DNA of 64,000 nucleotides from Pseudomonas sivasensis (GTDB lineage: Bacteria; Pseudomonadota; Gammaproteobacteria; Pseudomonadales; Pseudomonadaceae), in contig NZ_JAAOWU010000010.1 in NCBI RefSeq assembly GCF_013778505.1, positions 124,001 to 188,000 of the forward strand, read 5' to 3'. Position numbers and translations under genes: made by a program. Positions within the stretch are counted from its first letter, which is position 1. Every line of letters starts with the position of its first letter. This document shows, one piece after another, positions 52,082 to 60,026 of the stretch. The notes under the pieces were generated by a model. The model did not search any database. It was not told the DNA's origin and saw nothing but the letters and a program-made list of their open reading frames with translations.

Positions 52082-52098
52082 TGGCACGCGCCCTGCAA
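52082..52098 (+). promoter_or_regulatory. Sigma-54 promoter of the NrsZ-like small RNA
   Basis: TGGCACGCGCCCTGCAA: GG (52083-52084) and GC (52095-52096) are exactly 10 bp apart, the -24 element TGGCACG is perfect, and the -12 element is CTGCA, one mismatch from TTGCA. Transcription should start near 52108, directly before the tandem hairpin repeats. Confidence 0.85.
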
Positions 52099-52107
52099 TA
52101 ACCCAAG

Positions 52108-52404
52108 TACAACCCAGTTTCGGGGACCTTGGTACAGGCAGGCCGAGAATCCCCTCTTTACACCCGGGGTGCTTGATGCGAACCGCGTCGCGCTCCACAC
52201 CGCTTTGGGGAACCTCGGTACAGGCAGGCCGGGGACTCCCTCTTTAACAACGAAGCTTTGATGGCTTCACCCCGTTTTGGGAGCCCTGGTACAGGCAGGC
52301 CGGGAACTCCCTTCTTTACACCGGGGCTTATGTGGCACAGCGCCCATAGCCCCAGCCCGTTTTGGGGACCTTGGTACAGGCAGGCCGGGGATTCCCTCTT
52401 TTAT
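52108..52404 (+). ncRNA. nrsZ: NrsZ-like nitrogen-regulated small RNA with four hairpin repeats
   Basis: Four tandem units share the invariant core GGTACAGGCAGGCCG (starting at 52131, 52217, 52288 and 52373; spacing 86, 71 and 85 bp). Each core is enclosed by a short stem that is kept by compensatory change: GGGGA/TCCCC in unit 1 and GGGAG/CTCCC in unit 3, with GGGA/TCCC plus a G-T pair in units 2 and 4. The last unit runs into CTCTTTTATT, a likely end. The place directly downstream of ntrC and a sigma-54 promoter match what I recall of P. aeruginosa NrsZ, an NtrB/NtrC-dependent processed small RNA. Exact ends are inferred. Confidence 0.82.
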
Positions 52405-52841
52405 TGCTCCTGGAGATGGATCTCCAACCGCCAGCGGTCATCGACCTCTTCTCCCTTCCACTCCCCGCGCAACGGCCGAGCCGCGACCAGGTTCAGCAGC
52501 AGGCCGCCATCGGTCTTGCGCACGCGCCAGTTCACGTCCTTGTCGTTGACCTTAAGTTGCCCGGTGCTGGCCTTGCCTTGGGCATCAAACAGCAACGCCA
52601 CGGTGCCATCGATATGCTCGCCGTGCAGCTTGGGTTCGCTGTTGAACCACACCACTACGCCATCCGTGGTCGTCTCTACCTGTTGCAGTTCGACCGGGTC
52701 CGCTGTGGTCAGCCGGCCAATCATCAGCCCCACCATCAAGCCGACAATCGCCAGCGAGCCCATGACCCTTGGCAATAGCTTCGGTCTTGGGTCTTCTTCA
52801 GGGGTAGAATGCAGCGCATCTTTGCCTTCGGAGCCGTGCAT
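52401..52841 (-). CDS. Hypothetical membrane-anchored protein
   Basis: This protein of 146 residues has one membrane helix near 27-45 (VMGSLAIVGLMVGLMIGR) and a strand-rich periplasmic domain ending in RWRLEIHLQEQ. No family function is known to me; it corresponds in position to PAO1 PA5126. The ATG at 52841 overlaps the divergent trmL start, so the true start may be the internal ATG at 52763, giving 120 residues that begin at the membrane helix. Its stop codon abuts the end of the small RNA. Confidence 0.78.
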   Translation of the reverse strand: MHGSEGKDALHSTPEEDPRPKLLPRVMGSLAIVGLMVGLMIGRLTTADPVELQQVETTTDGVVVWFNSEPKLHGEHIDGTVALLFDAQGKASTGQLKVNDKDVNWRVRKTDGGLLLNLVAARPLRGEWKGEEVDDRWRLEIHLQEQ

Positions 52842-53295
52842 GTTTCACGTCATCCTTTTTCAACCAGAAATTCCGCCGAATACCGGCAACGTTATCAGGC
52901 TGTGCGCCAACAGTGGCTGCCACCTGCATTTGATCGAGCCCCTGGGCTTCGACATGGACGACAAGCGTCTGCGCCGTGCCGGGCTGGACTACCACGAGTA
53001 CGCCACGCTCCAGCGCCACGCCGACTTGGCCAGCTGCCTGGAAAGCCTGGGGCATCCGCGCTTGTTCGCGTTCACCACCAAGGGTTCGCGACCGTTCCAT
53101 GATGCCAGTTTTGCTGAGGGCGATGCCTTCCTGTTCGGCCCGGAGAGCCGTGGCCTGCCGGCCGAAGTGCTCGACGCCCTGCCCGATGGGCATCGCCTTC
53201 GCCTGCCAATGCGCGAAGGCTGCCGCAGCCTGAACCTGTCCAACACCGTAGCCGTTGCCGTGTACGAAGGTTGGCGCCAACTCGGTTTCAAATAA
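52840..53295 (+). CDS. trmL: tRNA (cytidine(34)-2'-O)-methyltransferase
   Basis: This SPOUT-class enzyme methylates the wobble ribose of certain tRNA-Leu species. The ATG at 52840 with CGGAG 6 bp upstream gives 151 residues, the usual size. The opening (FHVILFQPEIPPNTGNVIRLC) and the AdoMet-knot motifs (LFGPESRGLP, RSLNLSNTVAVAVYE) are typical. Its start codon shares bases with that of the divergent hypothetical gene. A REPIN follows. Confidence 0.96.
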   Translation: MFHVILFQPEIPPNTGNVIRLCANSGCHLHLIEPLGFDMDDKRLRRAGLDYHEYATLQRHADLASCLESLGHPRLFAFTTKGSRPFHDASFAEGDAFLFGPESRGLPAEVLDALPDGHRLRLPMREGCRSLNLSNTVAVAVYEGWRQLGFK

Positions 53296-53309
53296 CACAC
53301 CAAACAAAA

Positions 53310-53398
53310 TGTGGGAGGGGGCTTGCCCCCGATGGCGGAGTGTCAGTCGACATCTATCTGACTGATCCACCGCTATCGGGAGCAAGCCCCCTCCCACA
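53310..53398. repeat. REPIN, GTGGGAGGGGGCTTG class
   Basis: A symmetric 89-bp inverted pair between the convergent trmL and secB genes, beginning TGTGGGAGGGGGCTTGCC and ending CCCCTCCCACA. Confidence 0.93.
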
Positions 53399-53422
53399 TT
53401 GGGTTCTGCGTCGGGTTCGAGA

Positions 53423-53902
53423 TTACTGAACCGTCGGTGCGCCTTCCTGTTGCATGCGCTGCAGCTCTTGAGCGTACAGGGCATCGAAGTTCACCGGAGC
53501 CAGCATCAGCGCAGGGAACGAACCACGGGTGACCAGGCTGTCCAGGGTCTCACGGGCATACGGGAACAGGATGTTCGGGCAGAACGCGCCCAGGGTGTGG
53601 CTCATGGACGCTTCGTCCAGGCCCTGGATCAGGAAGATACCGGCCTGTTGCACTTCAGCAATGAAGGCCACTTCTTCACCGTTCTTGACGGTGACCGACA
53701 GGGTCAGCACAACTTCGTGGAAGTCGCCTTCCAGTGCCTTTTGACGGGTGTTCAGGTCCAGCGCAACGCTTGGGGTCCACTCCTGGCGGAAGATGGCCGG
53801 GCTTTTCGGCGCTTCGAACGACAGGTCACGCACGTAGATACGCTGCAGCGAGAACTGTGGGCCTTGAGCTTCTGCTGCTTCGGTGTTCTGTTGGTCAGTC
53901 AT
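53423..53902 (-). CDS. secB: Protein-export chaperone SecB
   Basis: This tetrameric cytoplasmic chaperone keeps preproteins unfolded and delivers them to SecA. It has 159 residues, normal length. Conserved stretches include FSLQRIYVRDLSFEAP and the C-terminal half FPYARETLDSLVTRGSFPALMLAPVNFDALY. It is followed by no gene on its strand within 125 bp and preceded by grxC, 42 bp away. The grxC-secB pairing is standard in gamma-proteobacteria. Confidence 0.98.
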   Translation of the reverse strand: MTDQQNTEAAEAQGPQFSLQRIYVRDLSFEAPKSPAIFRQEWTPSVALDLNTRQKALEGDFHEVVLTLSVTVKNGEEVAFIAEVQQAGIFLIQGLDEASMSHTLGAFCPNILFPYARETLDSLVTRGSFPALMLAPVNFDALYAQELQRMQQEGAPTVQ

Positions 53903-53944
53903 CGCAGATCCTTCTTGATCTTGGGGTCTTTTAGGGTTTAGGAG

Positions 53945-54199
53945 TCAGACGAGCAGCAGCGCATCGAGTTTACCGGCGCGCTCCAGGGCAAACAGGTCGT
54001 CGCAGCCACCGATGTGTTTGGCGCCGATCCAGATCTGCGGCACAGACGTGCGTCCCGCCTTCTGGGCCATTTCGGCGCGCACCTGGGGCTTGCCGTCGAC
54101 CTTGATCTCTTCGAAGGCAACGCCCTTCTTATCCAGCAGAGCCTTGGCTCGCATGCAATAAGGGCAATAATCGCTGGAGTAGACGACAACCTGGCTCAT
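53945..54199 (-). CDS. grxC: Glutaredoxin 3
   Basis: This small dithiol glutaredoxin reduces disulfides with glutathione. It has 84 residues with the CPYC active site at 12-15, the TSVPQIW cis-Pro motif and the GGCDDL glutathione-binding motif. It lies one base after the rhodanese-like gene's stop codon and 42 bp before secB on the same strand. Confidence 0.97.
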   Translation of the reverse strand: MSQVVVYSSDYCPYCMRAKALLDKKGVAFEEIKVDGKPQVRAEMAQKAGRTSVPQIWIGAKHIGGCDDLFALERAGKLDALLLV

Positions 54200-54200
54200 A

Positions 54201-54614
54201 TCACTTCACCAGCGGCAGGTTATCGGCGCGCCAGCTGCTGATGCCACCGGACAGCTTGGCCGCGGTGAAACCGGTCTTGAGCATTTCGCGGGCGTGAGTG
54301 CCGGCGTGCTGGCCTTGGGCGTCGACCAGGATGATGGTCTTGGCCTTGTGTTTTTCCAGCTCGGCCAGGCGCGCGATCAGCTTGTCCTGTGGAATGTTCA
54401 GTGCACCGACGATATGGCCGGCAGCGAATTCCTTGGCTGGGCGGATATCCACCACAATGGCCTCATCCTTGTTGACCAGCGCGGTCAGCTCCGACGTGCT
54501 CAGGCTGCGACCACCACGGCTCAATTCGTGAGCGATCAGCAGCGCCAGCAGGATGACGAAGGCACCCACGAGCAGATAGTGGGCAGTGGCAAATGCAATC
54601 AGGTGATCAACCAT
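54201..54614 (-). CDS. Rhodanese-like domain protein without catalytic cysteine
   Basis: This membrane-anchored rhodanese-fold protein has 137 residues from the ATG at 54614; the codon before it is a TTG. A membrane helix (YLLVGAFVILLALLIAHEL) is followed by one rhodanese domain (VVDIRPAKEFAAGHIVGALNIPQ). At the active-site loop, where Cys is normal, the sequence is VDAQGQHAG, so sulfurtransferase activity is not expected. It is grouped with grxC and secB, which suggests a role in redox or protein export, but this is inference. Confidence 0.92.
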   Translation of the reverse strand: MVDHLIAFATAHYLLVGAFVILLALLIAHELSRGGRSLSTSELTALVNKDEAIVVDIRPAKEFAAGHIVGALNIPQDKLIARLAELEKHKAKTIILVDAQGQHAGTHAREMLKTGFTAAKLSGGISSWRADNLPLVK

Positions 54615-54765
54615 CAAGGAGGTTCCAGGGCGTTAAAATGGCGGTAAGTATACACAGCCGTCAGGGGGGGCCAACCCCCGTAAAGCGGTGACGTGGTCGG
54701 AACTTCGCTTTAAACTGCCACTCCCTTTTCAATTGCCTTCCTTTATTACCGCCGCGAGAGGATCT

Positions 54766-56292
54766 ATGACTACTACGCCTAAACCTTTGGTCCTGATAAT
54801 TCTCGATGGCTTCGGACACAGTGAAAGCCACCACGACAACGCGGTATACGCGGCCAAGAAGCCTGTACTGGACCGTTTGACCGCCAGCGTCCCCAACGGC
54901 CTGATCTCCGGTTCGGGCATGGACGTGGGCCTGCCCGACGGGCAAATGGGCAACTCGGAAGTCGGCCATATGAACCTCGGCGCCGGACGAGTGGTATATC
55001 AAGACTTCACACGAGTGACCAAAGCGATCCGCGACGGCGAGTTCTTCGAGAACCCGACCATCTGCGCAGCGGTAGATAAAGCAGTAGCCGACGGCAAGGC
55101 CGTGCACTTCATGGGCCTATTATCCGACGGCGGTGTACACAGCCACCAAGACCATCTGGTTGCCATGGCCGAACTGGCCTTCAAGCGCGGCGCCGAGAAG
55201 ATCTACCTGCACGCCTTCCTCGACGGTCGCGACACTCCTCCAAAAAGCGCGCAATCGTCCATCGAGCTGCTGGACGCCACATTCGCCGCCCTGGGCAAAG
55301 GCCGCATTGCAAGCATCGTGGGCCGTTACTTCGCCATGGATCGTGACAACCGTTGGGACCGAGTGTCCCAAGCCTACAACCTGATCGTCGACGGTCAGGC
55401 CGAATTCAACGCCGCCACCGCCCAAGAAGGCCTGGAAGCCGCCTACGCCCGTGGCGAAAGCGATGAGTTCGTCAAGGCCACCACCATCGGCGAGCCGGTA
55501 AAAGTCGAAGACGGCGACGCCGTGGTGTTCATGAACTTCCGCGCCGACCGTGCCCGCGAGCTGAGCCGCGTGTTCGTCGAAGACGGCTTCAGCGAGTTCG
55601 AACGCGCCCGCCAGCCAAAAGTGCACTACGTCGGCCTGACCCAATACGCCGCGAGCATCCCGGCCCCCGCCGCCTTTGCTCCGGGCAGCCTGGACAACGT
55701 GCTCGGCGATTACCTGGCGAAAAACGGCAAGACCCAACTGCGCATTGCCGAAACTGAAAAATACGCCCACGTGACCTTCTTCTTCTCGGGCGGCCGTGAA
55801 GAACCTTTCCCAGGCGAAGAGCGCATCCTGATCCCGTCGCCAAAAGTCGCCACCTACGACCTGCAGCCGGAAATGAGCGCGCCGGAAGTCACCGACAAAA
55901 TCGTCGACGCCATCGACCACCAGCGTTACGACGTGATCGTGGTCAACTACGCCAACGGCGACATGGTTGGCCACAGCGGCAACCTGGAAGCCGCGACCAA
56001 GGCCGTGGAATGCCTGGACTTGTGCGTCGGCCGCATCGTCGACGCCCTGGAAAAAGTCGGCGGCGAAGCGCTGATCACGGCCGACCACGGCAATTGCGAG
56101 CAGATGTCCGACGAGTCCACCGGCCAGGCACACACCGCTCACACCACTGAGCCAGTGCCGTTCATCTACGTGGGCAAGCGCGACTTCAAAGTGCGTGACG
56201 GCGGGGTGTTGGCGGATGTGGCGCCAACCATGCTGATGCTGATGGGGCTGGAGAAGCCAGCGGAGATGACCGGGACCTCGATTCTGGTTTGA
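54766..56292 (+). CDS. gpmI: 2,3-bisphosphoglycerate-independent phosphoglycerate mutase
   Basis: This Mn-dependent glycolytic enzyme interconverts 3- and 2-phosphoglycerate. I take the ATG at 54766 (MTTTPKPLVL) with AGAGGA upstream, giving 508 residues. The catalytic Ser64 is in GQMGNSEVGH; metal ligands are in LDGFG near residue 14, NYANGDMVGHSG and TADHGNCEQM. It is divergent from the rhodanese-like gene. A REPIN lies between it and envC. Confidence 0.98.
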   Translation: MTTTPKPLVLIILDGFGHSESHHDNAVYAAKKPVLDRLTASVPNGLISGSGMDVGLPDGQMGNSEVGHMNLGAGRVVYQDFTRVTKAIRDGEFFENPTICAAVDKAVADGKAVHFMGLLSDGGVHSHQDHLVAMAELAFKRGAEKIYLHAFLDGRDTPPKSAQSSIELLDATFAALGKGRIASIVGRYFAMDRDNRWDRVSQAYNLIVDGQAEFNAATAQEGLEAAYARGESDEFVKATTIGEPVKVEDGDAVVFMNFRADRARELSRVFVEDGFSEFERARQPKVHYVGLTQYAASIPAPAAFAPGSLDNVLGDYLAKNGKTQLRIAETEKYAHVTFFFSGGREEPFPGEERILIPSPKVATYDLQPEMSAPEVTDKIVDAIDHQRYDVIVVNYANGDMVGHSGNLEAATKAVECLDLCVGRIVDALEKVGGEALITADHGNCEQMSDESTGQAHTAHTTEPVPFIYVGKRDFKVRDGGVLADVAPTMLMLMGLEKPAEMTGTSILV

Positions 56293-56314
56293 TTTCAACC
56301 ACACCATTGAACAG

Positions 56315-56402
56315 TGTGGGAGGGGGCTTGCCCCCGATAGCAATGGGTCAGCCAACACATATTCAGCTGACACACTGCAATCGGGGGCAAACCCTTCCCA
56401 CA
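56315..56402. repeat. REPIN with decayed right arm
   Basis: The left arm is perfect (TGTGGGAGGGGGCTTGCC). The right arm reads GGGGGCAAACCCTTCCCACA with a few changes, so the stem is weaker than in the other copies. It starts 23 bp after the gpmI stop codon. Confidence 0.88.
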
Positions 56403-56548
56403 TTGGATCTCCCGTGTTTGGAAGATGTCTTTTTGCCATACCACCGCCACTCGGCGCCTATCTTGCCCGCCAGCCCCAATTGGGCGTTTTTTTTGCAGCG
56501 CTTGGCGGGCATACTAGGCCGTCCCTTTCCCTGGTGTCGCCCGCCTCT

Positions 56549-57844
56549 ATGCTTCGCGCCTTGATTACCCTTGCTCTTGTCTGCCTGCTCCAACCGGCGT
56601 TTGCCGATGAGCGCGCACAAACCCAACAACAGTTGGACGCTACGCGTCAGGACATTACCGAGCTGAAAAAACTGCTCGGCAAGCTCCAGGAAGAAAAATC
56701 CGGGGTGCAGAAAGACCTGCGCGGCACGGAAACCGAAATGGGCAAGCTAGAGAAGCAAGTCCAAGAGCTGCAAAAAGAATTAAAGAAGAGCGAGTCGGAA
56801 CTGGAGCGACTCGACGCTGAGAAAAAAAAACTCCAGAGCGCACGCGTTGAACAGCAACGTCTGATCGCGATCCAGGCCCGCGCCGCCTACCAGAGTGGCC
56901 GCCAGGAATACCTCAAGCTGCTGCTCAACCAGCAGAACCCTGAGAAATTCGCGCGCACCCTGACCTACTACGACTACCTGAGCAAAGCCCGCCTGGAGCA
57001 ATTGAAAAGCTTCAACGAGACTCTGCGCCAGTTGGTCAACGTCGAACAGGAAATCGCCAACCAGCAGTCGCAGTTGGAAGACCAGAAAAGCGCCCTCGAC
57101 ACCCAGCGCGATGAGCTGGACAAGGTCCGCAAGGAGCGCCAGCTGGCCCTGGCCAAGCTCAATGACGACGTGAAAGCCCGCGACGCCAAGCTCCAGGCCC
57201 GCGAGCAAGACCAAGCCGACCTGGCCAAAGTGCTCAAGACCATCGAAGAAACCCTGGCGCGCCAGGCACGCGAGGCCGAAGAAGCGCGCCAGAAAGCGCT
57301 GATCGCCCAGCAGGAAGCCGAAAAAAAGCGCCAGCGTGAGGCCGAACTGGCAGCCACCACTGACGCTCCGGCGCCACGTAAACCGGCACATGCAGCGCCT
57401 GGACCGTTGGTTTCCAGCGCCGGCGAGTCTTTCGGCGGCCCTTTTGCTTCAGCGCGAGGAAAACTTCCATGGCCTGTTGATGGTCGACTACTGGCACGCT
57501 TCGGTGAAACCCGTGGCGACGACACCCGCGCCAAGTGGGATGGAGTGATGATCAGCGCCTCCGCCGGCAGCCAGGTCCACGCCGTTCACGGCGGGCGTGT
57601 GGTGTTTGCCGATTGGCTGCGGGGCGCCGGTTTGTTGGTGATTCTTGACCACGGCAATGGCTATTTGAGCCTTTACGGCCACAATCAGACGTTACTCAAG
57701 TCGGCAGGTGATGTTGTAAAAGCCGGTGAATCCATCTCCACTGTCGGTAACAGTGGTGGCCAGGACACCCCGGCGCTGTACTTCGCTATTCGTCAGCAGG
57801 GTCGCCCGAGCGATCCCGCACAATGGTGCCGTTCCCAAGGATAG
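56549..57844 (+). CDS. envC: Murein hydrolase activator EnvC-type protein
   Basis: This periplasmic protein has 431 residues from the ATG at 56549, which opens a signal peptide (MLRALITLALVCLLQPAFA). A long Lys/Glu/Gln-rich coiled coil (about 20-270) is followed by a LytM (M23) domain at about 310-431. Zinc ligands of active LytM enzymes are replaced (RAKWDGVMI; LYFAIRQQG), as in E. coli EnvC. It therefore probably activates an amidase at the division septum and does not cut peptidoglycan itself. ctpA follows 30 bp later. Confidence 0.93.
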   Translation: MLRALITLALVCLLQPAFADERAQTQQQLDATRQDITELKKLLGKLQEEKSGVQKDLRGTETEMGKLEKQVQELQKELKKSESELERLDAEKKKLQSARVEQQRLIAIQARAAYQSGRQEYLKLLLNQQNPEKFARTLTYYDYLSKARLEQLKSFNETLRQLVNVEQEIANQQSQLEDQKSALDTQRDELDKVRKERQLALAKLNDDVKARDAKLQAREQDQADLAKVLKTIEETLARQAREAEEARQKALIAQQEAEKKRQREAELAATTDAPAPRKPAHAAPGPLVSSAGESFGGPFASARGKLPWPVDGRLLARFGETRGDDTRAKWDGVMISASAGSQVHAVHGGRVVFADWLRGAGLLVILDHGNGYLSLYGHNQTLLKSAGDVVKAGESISTVGNSGGQDTPALYFAIRQQGRPSDPAQWCRSQG

Positions 57845-57874
57845 GGCCGCATCTACATTAGGAGTTCGTTCGAC

Positions 57875-59191
57875 ATGCTGCATTTGTCCCGCCTCACTTC
57901 GCTGGCCCTGACGATCGCCTTGGTGATCGGCGCGCCTCTGGCTTTCGCCGACCAGGCCGCTCCGGCTGCACCTGCTGCCACGGCCGCGACCACCAAGGCC
58001 CCGTTGCCGCTGGACGAGTTGCGCACCTTTGCCGAGGTCATGGACCGCATCAAGGCAGCCTATGTCGAACCCGTAGACGACAAGACTCTGCTGGAGAATG
58101 CCATCAAGGGCATGCTCAGCAACCTCGACCCGCACTCTGCCTATCTGGGCCCTGAAGATTTCGCTGAACTGCAGGAAAGCACCAGCGGTGAATTCGGTGG
58201 CCTGGGCATTGAAGTCGGCGCCGAAGACGGCAACATCAAGGTGGTGTCACCCATCGACGACACCCCGGCGTCCAAGGCCGGCATCCAGGCTGGTGACTTT
58301 ATCGTCAAAATCAACGGCCAGCCGACCCGTGGCCAGACCATGACCGAAGCCGTGGACAAGATGCGCGGCAAGATCGGCCAGAAAATCACCCTGACCCTGG
58401 TACGCGACGGTGGCAACCCGTTCGACGTGACACTCACCCGCGCGACCATCGTGGTCAAGAGCGTGAAGAGTCAGCTGCTGGAGTCGGGCTACGGTTACAT
58501 CCGCATCACCCAATTCCAGGTCAAGACCGGCGACGAAGTGGCCAAGGCACTGGCCAAGTTGCGCAAGGACAACGGCAAGAAACTCAGCGGCATCGTGCTC
58601 GACCTGCGCAACAACCCAGGCGGCGTGCTGCAGTCGGCGGTGGAAGTGGTCGACCACTTCATTACCAAAGGTCTGATCGTCTACACCAAGGGCCGTATCG
58701 CCAACTCCGAGCTGCGCTTCTCGGCCACCGGCAACGACCTCAGCGAGAACGTGCCACTGGCCGTGCTGATCAACGGCGGCAGCGCCTCGGCTTCGGAAAT
58801 CGTCGCCGGCGCCCTGCAGGACCAGAAACGCGGCGTGCTGATGGGCACCACCAGCTTCGGCAAAGGCTCGGTGCAGACCGTGTTGCCGCTGAACAACGAT
58901 CGCGCACTGAAGATCACCACTGCGCTGTACTACACGCCGAACGGCCGCTCCATCCAGGCCCAGGGCATCGTGCCGGACATCGAAGTGCGCAAGGCCAAGA
59001 TCACTAACGAGATCGACAGCGAGTACTACAAAGAGGCAGACCTGCAAGGTCACCTGGGCAATGGCAACGGCGGTGCCGACCAGCCGACCGGCAGCAGCAA
59101 GAAAGCCAAGCCGATGCCACAGGACGACGACTATCAACTGGCTCAGGCGCTGAGCCTGCTCAAGGGGCTGAGCATCACGCGCAGCCGTTGA
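57875..59191 (+). CDS. ctpA: Carboxy-terminal processing protease CtpA
   Basis: This is a periplasmic S41-family serine protease of 438 residues. A signal peptide (MLHLSRLTSLALTIALVIG to AFA) is followed by a PDZ domain (about 95-180; IEVGAEDGNIKVVSPIDDTPASKAGIQ) and the protease core. The nucleophile Ser is in GGSASASEIVAG and the Lys base in TTSFGKGSVQ. From the family it degrades cell-wall cross-link hydrolases and other envelope proteins. It lies 30 bp after envC and 1 bp before the deacetylase gene, one operon concerned with the envelope. Confidence 0.96.
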   Translation: MLHLSRLTSLALTIALVIGAPLAFADQAAPAAPAATAATTKAPLPLDELRTFAEVMDRIKAAYVEPVDDKTLLENAIKGMLSNLDPHSAYLGPEDFAELQESTSGEFGGLGIEVGAEDGNIKVVSPIDDTPASKAGIQAGDFIVKINGQPTRGQTMTEAVDKMRGKIGQKITLTLVRDGGNPFDVTLTRATIVVKSVKSQLLESGYGYIRITQFQVKTGDEVAKALAKLRKDNGKKLSGIVLDLRNNPGGVLQSAVEVVDHFITKGLIVYTKGRIANSELRFSATGNDLSENVPLAVLINGGSASASEIVAGALQDQKRGVLMGTTSFGKGSVQTVLPLNNDRALKITTALYYTPNGRSIQAQGIVPDIEVRKAKITNEIDSEYYKEADLQGHLGNGNGGADQPTGSSKKAKPMPQDDDYQLAQALSLLKGLSITRSR

Positions 59192-59192
59192 T

Positions 59193-59966
59193 ATGCGATT
59201 TGCCCTGATCCTTGCTCTGCTGTGCAGCCTGGTGGGAGTCGCCCAAGCGACTCCCACAGGCGAACCTCACAAAGCCTATCTGACGCTGATCATCGACGAC
59301 CTGGGGCAAAACCTGCCTCGGGATCGCCGCGTGCTGGCCCTGCCTGGGCCGGTGACCACCGCGATCATGCCCGACACCCCCCACGCTGCAGAATTCGCCC
59401 GCGAAGCCCACAAGGCCGGCAAGATCGTGATCCTGCACATGCCCATGGACCCGGCCACCGGCCCGTTCGCCTGGCACCCTGAGCTGCCTATCGAAGAACT
59501 CGCCAAACGCCTGGACGCCGCGTTCAACGCCGTGCCCTACAACGCCGGCATCAACAACCATATGGGCAGCCGCATGACGGCTCAACCTGCGGCAATGGCC
59601 TGGTTGATGGCCGAGCTGCAGCGGCGCAACAAGTTCTTTGTCGACAGCCGTACCAGCGCGCAGACAGTGGCAGCCGCCGAGGCACAGAAGATCGGTCTGG
59701 CGAGTGTTTCGCGGGACGTGTTCCTGGACGACGAACGCACCGAAGCGGCGATCACCACACAGTTGCAAACCGCGATCAAGCTGGCCCACAAACAGGGCTC
59801 GGCCGTGATGATCGGCCACCCTTACCCACAAACCCTGGCAGTGCTGGAGCGCGAGCTGCCCAAGCTCAAGGCCCAGGGCATCGAGTGGATTGATATTAAG
59901 CTGATGATCAGCGTGCGCAGCAATCAAGCCATGGCTGGGCATGGGAAGGACGGGGTTTACCGCTAG
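59193..59966 (+). CDS. Divergent polysaccharide deacetylase family protein
   Basis: This is an exported protein of the YibQ/divergent polysaccharide deacetylase family, 257 residues. A signal peptide (MRFALILALLCSLVGVAQA) precedes a deacetylase-like barrel with LIIDDLGQN at the first motif, HMPMDP, NNHMGSRMT, FVDSRT and GHPYPQT. Asp and His residues suited to metal binding are present. Substrate unknown. It follows ctpA with almost no gap. A perfect 11-bp-stem hairpin resembling a REP lies inside the coding sequence at the signal-peptide junction. Confidence 0.93.
   Translation: MRFALILALLCSLVGVAQATPTGEPHKAYLTLIIDDLGQNLPRDRRVLALPGPVTTAIMPDTPHAAEFAREAHKAGKIVILHMPMDPATGPFAWHPELPIEELAKRLDAAFNAVPYNAGINNHMGSRMTAQPAAMAWLMAELQRRNKFFVDSRTSAQTVAAAEAQKIGLASVSRDVFLDDERTEAAITTQLQTAIKLAHKQGSAVMIGHPYPQTLAVLERELPKLKAQGIEWIDIKLMISVRSNQAMAGHGKDGVYR
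59232..59257. repeat. REP-like perfect hairpin inside a coding sequence
   Basis: GTGGGAGTCGC-CCAA-GCGACTCCCAC is a perfect 11-bp inverted repeat 39 bases into the deacetylase gene, encoding the end of the signal peptide and first mature residues. It shares the GTGGGAG...CTCCCAC ends of intergenic REPs. Confidence 0.7.
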
Positions 59967-59985
59967 AAACGCCGCAACGATCCCA

Positions 59986-60011
59986 GTAAGAGCTGGCAAG
60001 CCAGCGCCTAC
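59986..60011. repeat. Single REP, GTAGGCGCTGGC class
   Basis: GTAAGAGCTGGC-AA-GCCAGCGCCTAC is an imperfect palindrome of a third REP type, between the convergent deacetylase and binding protein genes. It appears only once and may help end transcription. Confidence 0.72.
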
Positions 60012-60026
60012 AGAACTTCGGGTCTT

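Noticed and set aside
52121..52404. Repeat array as a CRISPR
   Set aside because: Only four units, with unequal and structured spacers and repeat stems that covary. There are no cas genes. A structured RNA behind a sigma-54 promoter explains it better.
54612..54645. AAGGAGG on the plus strand as a ribosome site for an unlisted gene
   Set aside because: The next ATG is too far away and opens no sustained frame. The region is the leader of the minus-strand rhodanese-like gene.
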